A stretch of 42,519 bases of DNA from Minisyncoccota bacterium (GTDB lineage Bacteria; Patescibacteriota; Minisyncoccia; Minisyncoccales; CG1-02-41-26). This document shows, piece after piece, positions 9,140 to 18,016 of the stretch. The DNA lies in the NCBI GenBank assembly GCA_028718965.1, contig JAQUKS010000005.1:1-42519 (forward strand), in the 5' to 3' direction. Numbering within the stretch: position 1 is the first letter of the stretch; every line of letters starts with the position of its first letter. A program made the position numbers and the translations under genes. A model generated the notes under the pieces. The model saw nothing but the letters and a program-made list of their open reading frames with translations. It was not told where the DNA came from and made no database searches.

Positions 9140-9739
9140 ATGATAGCAATAATCGATTACAAGGCGGGCAATGTCGCTTCGGTGAAGAACGCTTTCAACC
9201 GCTTGGGGGTTGAATGTCTGATTACCTCTGATCATGAAACGATTCTTTCGGCTCAAGGAGTGATTTTTCCCGGCCAGGGAAGAGCCGGAACGGCCATGAA
9301 AGAGCTGAAAAGATCGGGCATTGACACAGCCATAAAAAACATAACAAGGCCGTTCTTGGGCATTTGTCTTGGCATGCAGCTGCTTGCCGATTTTTCGCAA
9401 GAGGATGACACCGAGTGTTTATCGATAATCAAAGGCAAATGCCAAAAACTCCCTTCTGTTCTTAAAACCCCGCATCTGGGCTGGAACAAGGTCGAGTTTG
9501 TCGGGAATTCGCCTCTTATCGAAGGCATCAGAGCGAACAGTCCCTATTTTTATTTCGTGCATTCCTATTACTTCTCGCCCCTCAACAACGATTGTCTTGT
9601 CGGCAAAACCCCTTACGGATTCGACTTCGCTTCCATGGTTCAGAAAGACAATTTTTTCGCCACTCAATTCCATCCCGAGAAATCCGGCAAGATCGGAGAA
9701 ACGCTTTTAAGCAACTTTTGCAAACTATGCGGCCGATAA
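9140..9739 (+). CDS. hisH: Imidazole glycerol phosphate synthase, glutamine amidotransferase subunit
   Basis: MIAIIDYKAGNVASVKNAFNRLG; PFLGICLGMQLLADFS; FFATQFHPEKSGKIGE. Confidence 0.92.
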   Translation: MIAIIDYKAGNVASVKNAFNRLGVECLITSDHETILSAQGVIFPGQGRAGTAMKELKRSGIDTAIKNITRPFLGICLGMQLLADFSQEDDTECLSIIKGKCQKLPSVLKTPHLGWNKVEFVGNSPLIEGIRANSPYFYFVHSYYFSPLNNDCLVGKTPYGFDFASMVQKDNFFATQFHPEKSGKIGETLLSNFCKLCGR

Positions 9740-10509
9740 CACAGCCGAAAAACTGCCTGGCAAAGAGAATCATTCCCTGTCTTGACGTAAAGAACGGGCG
9801 GGTCGTCAAGGGAACGCATTTTCGCGATCTGCGGGACGCGGGCGATCCGGTTGAACTGGGAAAGAAATACTGCGATTTGGGCGCTGACGAGCTTGTTTTC
9901 CTTGACATTACAGCCACCCTGGAAGAGCGCAAGGCATTGCGCGACCTGGTGGGACGCATAGCCCGGGAAATAAACATACCCTTTACCGTCGGAGGAGGCA
10001 TCAGTAGCATCGAAGACGTAAGGAATCTGCTTCTCGCGGGAGCGGACAAGGTTTCGATTTGCTCCGCAGCAGTACGCGATCCAGGGCTGGTAAAGCGGGC
10101 CTCCGAGCATTTTGGCGCCCAGTGCATTGTTATCTCAATTGACGCCAAAAGATCGGCAAGCGGCTGGAATGTCTATATCAAAGGGGGCACCGAATCAACC
10201 GAGGTTGACGCGATTGCCTTTGCCAAAAAGATGGAACAGCTGGGAGCGGGGGAGTTGCTGGTAAACAGTTTGGACAGAGATGGCACCAAGAAAGGTTTTG
10301 ACATTGAACTGCTGGCAAAGATATGCGGCCTGGTCAATATTCCGGTAATCGCTTCAAGCGGAGCGGGTAGTATGCGCGATTTTCTTGACGTTTTTCAAAA
10401 GGCCAAAGTGGATGCCGCCCTGGGCGCGACTATTTTTCACTATCAGGAGATAGACCTAAAAGACCTTAAGCGATTTCTTTCTCAAAACGGCCTGCCCATA
10501 CGCCTCTGA
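9727..10509 (+). CDS. hisF: Imidazole glycerol phosphate synthase, cyclase subunit
   Basis: AKRIIPCLDVKNGRVVKGTHFRDLRDAGDPVELGKKY; FTVGGGISS; SIDAKR; NSLDRDGTKKGFD. Start overlaps hisH. Confidence 0.93.
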   Translation: MRPITQPKNCLAKRIIPCLDVKNGRVVKGTHFRDLRDAGDPVELGKKYCDLGADELVFLDITATLEERKALRDLVGRIAREINIPFTVGGGISSIEDVRNLLLAGADKVSICSAAVRDPGLVKRASEHFGAQCIVISIDAKRSASGWNVYIKGGTESTEVDAIAFAKKMEQLGAGELLVNSLDRDGTKKGFDIELLAKICGLVNIPVIASSGAGSMRDFLDVFQKAKVDAALGATIFHYQEIDLKDLKRFLSQNGLPIRL

Positions 10510-10532
10510 AACATTTTGTTTTGCTTGGCCCC

Positions 10533-10600
10533 TTGACTTTTTTTTTCATTGCCGGCTATACTTTGCTTTAATAAAGTGCTTTAATACGATAAAGCAAAGA
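10533..10600 (+). promoter_or_regulatory. Promoter plus inverted-repeat operator candidate for the YerC/TrpR-like gene
   Basis: TTGACT - 18 bp - TATACT; then CTTTGCTTTA-N19-TAAAGCAAAG perfect inverted repeat over the transcription start, with an internal TAAAGTGCTTTA. Confidence 0.65.
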
Positions 10601-10601
10601 T

Positions 10602-10919
10602 ATGGCAAAATGGGAAACAGAAACAACCCAAGAATTGATGGAAGCTATCCTGAAGCTGAAAAGCACCCAGGAAGCCAAAAAATTCTTACGCGACCTGCTC
10701 ACCGAGCAGGAGATCTTGGAATTCGGCAAAAGATGGCAGGCGGCGCAAATGCTTTCTCAAAAAATTCCTTATTCGGCCATTGAAAAGAAAACCGGCCTAA
10801 GCTCCACCACCGTGGCCAGAATATCCAAATGGCTCAACAGGGGAATGGGCGGCTACAAACTGATGATTAACCGCTTGAACCATCACAACCCTGCCCCGAA
10901 AGGGAGAGGGTTGAGTTGA
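10602..10919 (+). CDS. YerC/YecD family TrpR-related regulator
   Basis: FLRDLLTEQEILEFGKRWQAAQMLSQKIPYSAIEKKTGLSSTTVARISKWLNRGMGGYKL. Confidence 0.88.
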   Translation: MAKWETETTQELMEAILKLKSTQEAKKFLRDLLTEQEILEFGKRWQAAQMLSQKIPYSAIEKKTGLSSTTVARISKWLNRGMGGYKLMINRLNHHNPAPKGRGLS

Positions 10920-10940
10920 AGTGCGATGAAATTTCAAAAT

Positions 10941-10974
10941 AACCCCCTTCCGATCGGGAAGGGGGTTTTGTTTT
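10941..10974 (+). terminator. Intrinsic terminator
   Basis: AACCCCCTTCC-gatc-GGGAAGGGGGTT followed by TTGTTTT. Confidence 0.88.
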
Positions 10975-11054
10975 GCCGGCCCGCTGACCGATCGAGAAGG
11001 ATTTTTATCGTCCGTTAAAACGGCAAAAATAGTTCTTTGAAAAGGAGAGTTAAA

Positions 11055-12167
11055 ATGATAAGAGTTGATTGGCACGGGCCGGCTGATTGGGACAAATCTT
11101 TTGAATCGATCTCACCCACCGAGATGGATATCTATTTCTATCAGTCTAACCGTCGGGGTCGAGACACTTGTCGGCATAAGTGCGAACATTGTTTTTTTCA
11201 GAGGGTTCGGGTATATGAGATTCCTATGAGTTTGGCCTGCGAGATCACTAAGGATTTAGCCGGCAAGGGCTATCGAATCGGCTTAACCCCGGCCGATTCT
11301 CTGGCTCAAGACGTATTATCCAGCGGGGTTGACGGGTCTGCTTATCGTATTTCCGGTTTGGGACACATGGCCTGGACCAGCGGAGCAAAAATGTCTGCTC
11401 CCACATGGAAACAGACGTTGGAAATGGCTTATGGCGCCGGCTACAGAGCCATTATCATGAACGGCCATGGGGCAGCAGGCACCCTGGTGCCTTTTAGGGG
11501 AGTCAGCCGGGCAAGCGCTGTCCAGGCAGCGGTTGACCGGATAAACTGCTGGAATGAAAGCAATCCAGGGCGCCCGTTCGCGCTCGGCATTACTTTCACG
11601 ATTCGCCAGGACCATACTTTCGCTCATTTGGAAAAGATGGTCCGCTGGGCAGACCGAAATAGCGTCAAAGCCCTCCGCTTCAACGCATTCGCGAATTTCA
11701 CTGGCAAGCCGGAGCACCGGCAATACGAACTCTCTATCGCCAAAATAGAGCAATTCTACGGCTGGCTGCCCCGGCTTCATCAGGAGTTAGGAAACAGTCA
11801 GACCAGTTTGTCTGTTTCCGAAGATTTTGGAGATGCGGGGATCCAGCAGATAGAATCTCTGCTTCCTCCGGAATACCGGGGACAGCAGATCGGTCGGTGC
11901 CGCGCCGGCTGGCGGCTGTTTGCCATCATTCAGCTCAACGATGAATTGGTCGTTACCGGTTGCGTAGACCGGTGGTTACCAGTCATGGGTCGTGTCTACC
12001 GGACCGGTTCCGCTGGCTGGGACATTGAGTGGGACCTCGCCGTAATTGCCAGATTGCGGCAGGCCAGGCGCTTCCTCTATGGGTGTTGGGGCGGTGTCGG
12101 CTGGGGTCGCGAGATCGGCTCCGGATTTAACGATCCGGAAGCAGAAAATTTTCTGCTTTACGGATAA
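11055..12167 (+). CDS. Radical SAM protein, unassigned subfamily, with C-terminal Cys region
   Basis: CRHKCEHC (CxxxCxxC); C-terminal GRCRAGWRLFAIIQLNDELVVTGC resembles SPASM-type auxiliary cluster sites; SD AAAAGGAG 7 nt before the ATG. Confidence 0.7.
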   Translation: MIRVDWHGPADWDKSFESISPTEMDIYFYQSNRRGRDTCRHKCEHCFFQRVRVYEIPMSLACEITKDLAGKGYRIGLTPADSLAQDVLSSGVDGSAYRISGLGHMAWTSGAKMSAPTWKQTLEMAYGAGYRAIIMNGHGAAGTLVPFRGVSRASAVQAAVDRINCWNESNPGRPFALGITFTIRQDHTFAHLEKMVRWADRNSVKALRFNAFANFTGKPEHRQYELSIAKIEQFYGWLPRLHQELGNSQTSLSVSEDFGDAGIQQIESLLPPEYRGQQIGRCRAGWRLFAIIQLNDELVVTGCVDRWLPVMGRVYRTGSAGWDIEWDLAVIARLRQARRFLYGCWGGVGWGREIGSGFNDPEAENFLLYG

Positions 12168-12192
12168 AGCAGTTAACCCTGAAAAAGGAGAT

Positions 12193-12249
12193 GGGATAGG
12201 AGGATTCTTAATTTGCTGTTGCAAGCCATTGTATGAAACCTCCTATCCC
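12193..12249 (+). promoter_or_regulatory. Long-range hairpin spanning the gene junction and sequestering a GGAGG
   Basis: GGGATAGGAGG (12193-12203) is the perfect reverse complement of CCTCCTATCCC (12239-12249). Confidence 0.55.
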
Positions 12250-13357
12250 TAATAATAAGTGTTCAAATATGTTGCGAAAAATCAGCTTAAAAATGAATGT
12301 TTTCATCCCGTCTGACGATAATCAGCCGGTTTTGGATTTGAGCGCCGGCGTTTCCGGACGGCTCAATCGAAAAACTGACGGTTTCTTAAACCGTCTCGGG
12401 AAATTCAAGTTACGAGAGCTGGCGGGTTCAGCAGATAGGGGTTTGGAAGAGAAGCTAAAAGTCGAAATCAGAAAGTTTTTGCGAGTAAGCAGGATTGTAA
12501 AAAATAACAATATTGTTTTTGGTTTTGGCAGTTATAGTGTTCTGGAAAGGCTGGCTTGGAAGCTTTTGCCCAAAGGCTTAATTGCGGGAGAGTTTCCTCA
12601 ATTTCGCTTTTTTCCCATGGAGTACATTCTGGCTGGCGGAAGCTATCAAGGACTTTGGTCAAAAAATTTTGTTTTTCCCGTTGAGCAGATATTAAAGGCC
12701 ATTGCGGAAGAAAAAAATTTAAAGGTTATTTATATCAACAATCCCAATAATCCGACGGGGCAGGTGTGTGAGAATGAAGATTTGATACGAATAATCAAAA
12801 AAGCAAGTGGCAGAAAGATTTTTGTGATTATCGATGAGGTCTATGCTGATCTTTTGGCGTCAGAAAAAACTATGGCTGGATTGGTCAATAAATTCGATAA
12901 CCTGATTGTTGTCAGGAGCTTTAGTAAAATTTTTGGCCTTTCAAACATACGGGTGGGCTATATGATAACCGGACAAAAAATAATGAGGGCATATCAAAAC
13001 GTATGCAACTGGAACGAAATCACCAATTGCGGGGCCATAATGGCCACGGAAATTCTGCGAGACAAAGATTATTTCGGCAAACTCAAAAAAGATTGTTTTG
13101 AATTCAAAAAAGAAACAATAAATATTTTGGCGAAGTTCGGTTTTGAGACAGTGCCTACTGATCCGTATGTGCCGATAATCTTTTTCAGAACAAAAAAGAA
13201 GCAAGATATCTGCGAATATTTCCGTTCGAAGAACATAAGGGTCGACAGTGGGAAAAGTTATCAGTTTCTTGGCAATCCTTGTTTTAAAGATTATGCGAGG
13301 ATACGCGTTCCATCGTCAAAAAAGGATTTGCTGACGTTCAAAGAACGCCTATGTTAA
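12233..13357 (+). CDS. PLP-dependent class I/II aminotransferase (histidinol-phosphate aminotransferase-like)
   Basis: YINNPNNPTGQVCENEDL; FVIIDEVYADLL; VVRSFSKIFGLSNIRVGYM (PLP Lys). Start uncertain (12233 or 12272). Confidence 0.88.
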   Translation: MKPPIPNNKCSNMLRKISLKMNVFIPSDDNQPVLDLSAGVSGRLNRKTDGFLNRLGKFKLRELAGSADRGLEEKLKVEIRKFLRVSRIVKNNNIVFGFGSYSVLERLAWKLLPKGLIAGEFPQFRFFPMEYILAGGSYQGLWSKNFVFPVEQILKAIAEEKNLKVIYINNPNNPTGQVCENEDLIRIIKKASGRKIFVIIDEVYADLLASEKTMAGLVNKFDNLIVVRSFSKIFGLSNIRVGYMITGQKIMRAYQNVCNWNEITNCGAIMATEILRDKDYFGKLKKDCFEFKKETINILAKFGFETVPTDPYVPIIFFRTKKKQDICEYFRSKNIRVDSGKSYQFLGNPCFKDYARIRVPSSKKDLLTFKERLC

Positions 13358-14316
13358 AAATCAATAAAAAACAACTGCGGGAAATCATTGATCCGTCGAC
13401 AGCCATGGCTGAAATCGAGAAATCGTTTGTGGCGTTTTCGACGGGTAAGGTTATCTTGCCGTTGCCACTTGTTTTCGATTTGCCAAAAAATAACGGCGAA
13501 ATATGCATAAAGACCGCTTTGGTTGAAGGCTTGCCAACTTACACCGTAAAGATTGTCTCTGTTTTTAAAAGTAATGAAAATGTGGGCCTGCCGACACTGA
13601 CAGCCGTTATGAATATTTTTGACAGCGCCACTGGAAAGCTTTTGGCTGTTTTAAACGAGGAAGGGTGGCTCACTGCCTTGAGGACTGCCTGCGCCGGGGT
13701 CTTGGTTGACAGATATTTCAGAAAAAAACTTGTCAGCAACATTGGAGTGGCTGGCTTAGGCGTTCAAGCGAAATTTCTAATTAAGATGATTTTAGAGCAA
13801 AACAAAGGCTATAAAAAAGTTTGCGCCTGGGACATTCGTCAAGAAAAAATTTTGGCTTTTATCAATGAAATGCAAAAACAATTTCCCGAAGTTATTTTTA
13901 GCTCTTGTCCAAACATTGACGAATTAACAGAAGAAAGCGACACGATTCTAACAGCTACTCCGGCCAAAGAGCCGTTTTTGATTTTGAACGGGAGAAGGCC
14001 GGGTCTTACTATTATCGCTATCGGAGCCGATATGCCGGACAAATGTGAGATATCTCCGCAGTCTTATGCCAAGGCTGATAAAATTTTTGTTGATAGCATT
14101 GAAAGCAATCTCGTTTTAGGAGGAATAGCCAAGAGCTTGAAGCAGGGCAAAATATTTGAAAAGAACATAGCGGGGGAAATAGGAGAAGTTTTTTGCGGGG
14201 CAAAGCAAGGAAGAATAAATGACAACGAATTCATCATAGTCAGTTTGGTCGGCGTAGGCGTTCAGGACAGTTTTATCGGAAATTTGGCGTATAAGTCTTT
14301 CCTGGATAGAAAATAA
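13351..14316 (+). CDS. Ornithine cyclodeaminase / mu-crystallin family protein
   Basis: KTALVEGLPTYTVKIVSVFKSNENVGLPTLTAVMNIFDSATGKLLAVLNEEGWLTALRTACAGVLVDRYF; IGVAGLGVQAKFLIK. Confidence 0.9.
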   Translation: MLKINKKQLREIIDPSTAMAEIEKSFVAFSTGKVILPLPLVFDLPKNNGEICIKTALVEGLPTYTVKIVSVFKSNENVGLPTLTAVMNIFDSATGKLLAVLNEEGWLTALRTACAGVLVDRYFRKKLVSNIGVAGLGVQAKFLIKMILEQNKGYKKVCAWDIRQEKILAFINEMQKQFPEVIFSSCPNIDELTEESDTILTATPAKEPFLILNGRRPGLTIIAIGADMPDKCEISPQSYAKADKIFVDSIESNLVLGGIAKSLKQGKIFEKNIAGEIGEVFCGAKQGRINDNEFIIVSLVGVGVQDSFIGNLAYKSFLDRK

Positions 14317-14369
14317 ATATTTTGTTTTTCACAGTTGCGTTGGGGTCGGTTTTTGGGTATTATGGAAAA

Positions 14370-15581
14370 ATGCCAATAAATACGGGCGCGCGAAAAATCG
14401 AAGAATTGTTGAGCAGGGGAGTGGAGGAGGTGATCGACAGAGGCCACCTGGAGGCGGCTTTGCGTTCGGGCAAGAAATTGCGAATCAAGCTGGGAATCGA
14501 CCCGACAAGCCCGAATATCCACATCGGCCGTTCAATACCTTTGTTCAAATTGCGCGATTTTCAGGAACTTGGCCATCAAATCGTTTTGATAATCGGCGAC
14601 TTCACGGGCATAATAGGGGACACCTCGGACAAGGAAAGCGAGCGGCCCATGCTCACCGAAGAGACGGTGAAGAATAATCTCAAGAATTACATAAAGCAGG
14701 CCGAAAAAGTGGTTGACATCAAAAAATGCGAAGTTTGCTACAACAGCAAGTGGCTGGGCAAGCTTGATTATCACGAGATCGGCCGGCAGGCGAATATTTT
14801 TTCTTTGAACGAGTTCATCTCCAGGGAAAACATCAGAAAAAGGCTGGACGAGGGCAAAAGAATATCGTTAAGAGAGGTGCTTTATCCGTTGATGCAGGGG
14901 TATGATTCGGTGGCTGTTAAAGCTGACGTTGAGGTAGGCGGGACTGATCAGAGATTCAACCTTTTGGCGGGCAGGGAAATGCAAAGGCATTACGGCCAAG
15001 AGCCCCAGGACATCATGACAAATCCCCTTATCGAGGGCCTGGACGGGCGTAAAATGAGCTCAAGCTGGGGCAATACCATCAATCTTTTCGACGAACCGGA
15101 CGATATGTTCGGCAAAGTGATGTCTTTAAAAGATGAGCTTATTATAAGGTATTTCATTCTTACGACCAGAATAAGCCAAAGCGAGATCGAAGAATATAAA
15201 AAAGCGCTGGAGTCCGGGGATAATCCGCGGGATGTCAAAATGAATCTGGCTTTTGAAATAGTGAAGCAGTATCACGGCAAGGAGGCGGCCGCGAGAGCGA
15301 AGGAGGAATTTAAAAATGTTTTTCAAAAAAAGGAACTGCCCTCGGACATTCCCGGATGGCAGGCCTCAAAAGGGGAATATAATATATTGGATCTGTTGTT
15401 TGAGAGCGGGCTTACGCCGTCCAAGGCAGAGGCAAAAAGAATGGTTCTGGGGAGCGCGGTTGAAATAAACGGCCATACGAAAGCCGACTGGCAGGAAACG
15501 ATAAAAATCGAGGATAATATGATAATTCAGGTCGGTAAGAGGAAGTTCATAAAAATTTTAGTTAAAAATCATAGCCAATAA
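14370..15581 (+). CDS. tyrS: Tyrosyl-tRNA synthetase
   Basis: LRIKLGIDPTSPNIHIGRSIPLFKLRDFQELGHQIVLIIGDFTGIIGD; GRKMSSSWGN; C-terminal S4-like domain. Confidence 0.94.
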   Translation: MPINTGARKIEELLSRGVEEVIDRGHLEAALRSGKKLRIKLGIDPTSPNIHIGRSIPLFKLRDFQELGHQIVLIIGDFTGIIGDTSDKESERPMLTEETVKNNLKNYIKQAEKVVDIKKCEVCYNSKWLGKLDYHEIGRQANIFSLNEFISRENIRKRLDEGKRISLREVLYPLMQGYDSVAVKADVEVGGTDQRFNLLAGREMQRHYGQEPQDIMTNPLIEGLDGRKMSSSWGNTINLFDEPDDMFGKVMSLKDELIIRYFILTTRISQSEIEEYKKALESGDNPRDVKMNLAFEIVKQYHGKEAAARAKEEFKNVFQKKELPSDIPGWQASKGEYNILDLLFESGLTPSKAEAKRMVLGSAVEINGHTKADWQETIKIEDNMIIQVGKRKFIKILVKNHSQ

Positions 15582-15606
15582 TTAATAAATCCGCGTCCTT
15601 CACACT

Positions 15607-15972
15607 ATGCCAAAACTCCTAATTGTCGAAGATGAACCGGTATTAAGAGAAATGTATGCGCAGGTTTTTGCTGAGGAAGGAATAAGCGTGGTGTCAGCGG
15701 AAAGCGCGGAGGAGGGCCTGCTTATGGCAGAGCAGGAAAATCCGGACCTGGTTATGCTGGATATCCTTTTGCCCAATATCGACGGCCTACAAATGCTGGA
15801 GCAATTAAGGCGAAACCCTAAAATAGCCAAAACCAGAGTAGTGGCTTTTTCCAATTATGATGACAAGTCCGCCAGAGAAAAAGCCGCCGGACTGGGAGCG
15901 CTGGATTATCTGATAAAAACCGACTACACGCCCCAGGAAATCGTTGAAAAAATAAAATCTTATATAGTATGA
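15607..15972 (+). CDS. Single-domain response regulator (CheY-like)
   Basis: LLIVEDEPVLREMYAQVF; DLVMLDILLPNIDGLQML; VVAFSNYDDKSAREKAAGLGALDYLIKTD. Confidence 0.9.
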   Translation: MPKLLIVEDEPVLREMYAQVFAEEGISVVSAESAEEGLLMAEQENPDLVMLDILLPNIDGLQMLEQLRRNPKIAKTRVVAFSNYDDKSAREKAAGLGALDYLIKTDYTPQEIVEKIKSYIV

Positions 15973-16041
15973 CAAGAACACTTATCAAAGATACTGTTTC
16001 TTCAGCCGGACAGCGTTTCTCAACCTCCAACCAAAAAGACA

Positions 16042-16968
16042 ATGAATAAAATCATTCCTATTTTCATAGCCGCCGTCATAGGCGGGGGAGCGCTTGGATT
16101 GGCTCTTAATAACCTGCAAGGCACAGACGGGGATAGCTTTGCCGCCGGCCAACAGCTCTCAGCGAATATCTCCCAGGTCATGCCTATAAGCTGGAACCAG
16201 ACATCAACCCCGGATGTCCGCGCGACGAGCGCTATTTTGACGGAAATCAACGCCCAGGGCGGGAAAAATGTAATCTGGGCCAAGAACGCCGGTCAGAAAA
16301 GCCCTATTGCCAGCCTTACCAAATTGATGACCGCGGTTATAGCGGTCGAGTTTTACAAACAGGACCAAAATATTATCATTACCAAGCGGGCGGTTGACCA
16401 AATGGACCAGGCGGGTCTTTTAAATCCCGGGGAAAGCTTTGGACTGGAAGGACTCTTGAAGATTATGCTTGTCGAATCAAGCAATGATGCTGCTTTTGCT
16501 TTAACCGAACTTATGGGCGGTCCGGATGGTTTTGTAAGCCTGATGAATCTTAAAGCCTATGACCTGGGCCTGAACAGTACCTATTTTTTCAATCCTAACG
16601 GCCTGGATCCCGAAGATACCGGCAGTCCCGCCGAACAAATCAATTATTCCACCGCCAACGACCTGGTCAATTTGGCGCGTTACATTGTTTCCGAACATCC
16701 GGAGATCGTAGAAATTTCAGGCAAGAAAGAACTGGCTGTTTATTCGGATAACGGACAGTTTCATCACGAGCTTCAAAGCACTAACGAGCTTCTGGGCCGA
16801 ATCCCCGGCATAATCGGCGGTAAAACCGGCACCACTGCCAGAGCCGGAGGCTGCCTGCTCCTGATTATCAAAGGAAAATCGCCTGAAACATATCTGGTGG
16901 CCGTTGTTTTGAATTCACCCGACAAATTCGCTGATATGAAAAGAATCATAGAAAATTATGGCCTCTGA
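16042..16968 (+). CDS. D-alanyl-D-alanine carboxypeptidase (peptidase S11)
   Basis: SPIASLTKLMTAV (SxxK), VESSNDAAFAL (SxN), GGKTGTT (KTG). Confidence 0.92.
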   Translation: MNKIIPIFIAAVIGGGALGLALNNLQGTDGDSFAAGQQLSANISQVMPISWNQTSTPDVRATSAILTEINAQGGKNVIWAKNAGQKSPIASLTKLMTAVIAVEFYKQDQNIIITKRAVDQMDQAGLLNPGESFGLEGLLKIMLVESSNDAAFALTELMGGPDGFVSLMNLKAYDLGLNSTYFFNPNGLDPEDTGSPAEQINYSTANDLVNLARYIVSEHPEIVEISGKKELAVYSDNGQFHHELQSTNELLGRIPGIIGGKTGTTARAGGCLLLIIKGKSPETYLVAVVLNSPDKFADMKRIIENYGL

Positions 16969-18016
16969 AAACATCATTAAAATTCTTACTCTCTGCTCCT
17001 TGTCAGCTTTTTTAGCTGTTTCGTGGACCCCGCTCCTTACGCACTTCCTATATAAATACAAGCTTTGGCGCAAGTCAGCCAGAATTAAAGCGATTGACGG
17101 AGGTCCGGCCACTGTTTTTAACCAGCTTCATAAAGACAAAGAAGTATCAACTCCGCGAATGGGAGGGCTTTTAATATGGATAACCACTGCATTCGTAATT
17201 TTTCTTTTTGCCGGGCTTCATAAAATATTTCCAAATCAGTATTGGATCGGCAAACTTGATTTTCTTTCACGCAGCCAAACCTGGCTGCCGTTGGGCATCT
17301 TGATCGCGGGCTCGCTTTTGGGCCTGGGGGACGATATTCTTACAGTCATTGAAAAGGGTAAATATGTCGGAGGGGGCATTCGTTTCACCCGACGTTTCGC
17401 GGTTGTTCTGCTCATCGGCCTGATTGGCGGATTTTGGTTTTATTTCAAACTGGGATGGCACACCATTCACATCCCGGGTAACGGCGACATTGAAATCGGG
17501 CTGCTGTATTTACCCCTGTTCGTGGTAACGGTTTTGGCATGCTGGGCCGGAGGCGTTATCGACGGTCTGGACGGCCTGGCTGGGGGAATATTCAGCATTA
17601 TGTTCGGAGCTTTTTCCATCATCGCTTATGGCAACACTCAATACGATCTGGCAGCCTTATGCGCTGTAATAGCGGGCTCTACAATGGCTTTTCTATGGTT
17701 CAACATACCCCCGGCCCGCTTTTATATGTCAGAAACAGGCTCAATCGGTCTTACCGCTGTCCTGGCGGTGGTTGCCTTTCTTACCGACTCGCTGCTGGTT
17801 TTGCCGATAATCGCCGGGCTTCTGGTGGTGGAAGTAGGCTCGATAATTATTCAGCTTTTTTCCAAAAGATTTCTTCATAAAAAAATTTTCCTTTGCACGC
17901 CCATTCATCATCACTTGGAAGCCAAAGGCTGGAGCAGAGAAAAAATCACCATGCGCTTCTGGCTGATAAATTTGGTTTTGGCCATAATCGGCGTGGCCAT
18001 AAGACTGCTTGGATAA
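16958..18016 (+). CDS. mraY: Phospho-N-acetylmuramoyl-pentapeptide-transferase
   Basis: STPRMGGLLIW; VIDGLDGLAGG; FYMSETGSIGLTA; HHHLEAKGWSREKITMRFW. Confidence 0.93.
   Translation: MASENIIKILTLCSLSAFLAVSWTPLLTHFLYKYKLWRKSARIKAIDGGPATVFNQLHKDKEVSTPRMGGLLIWITTAFVIFLFAGLHKIFPNQYWIGKLDFLSRSQTWLPLGILIAGSLLGLGDDILTVIEKGKYVGGGIRFTRRFAVVLLIGLIGGFWFYFKLGWHTIHIPGNGDIEIGLLYLPLFVVTVLACWAGGVIDGLDGLAGGIFSIMFGAFSIIAYGNTQYDLAALCAVIAGSTMAFLWFNIPPARFYMSETGSIGLTAVLAVVAFLTDSLLVLPIIAGLLVVEVGSIIIQLFSKRFLHKKIFLCTPIHHHLEAKGWSREKITMRFWLINLVLAIIGVAIRLLG

Noticed and set aside
10880-10920. Hairpin AACCCTGCCCCGAAAGGGAGAGGGTT at the yerC 3' end as an inserted REP-like repeat
   Set aside because: Short, single copy in the window and close to the normal C-terminus; a genome-wide repeat search is needed.
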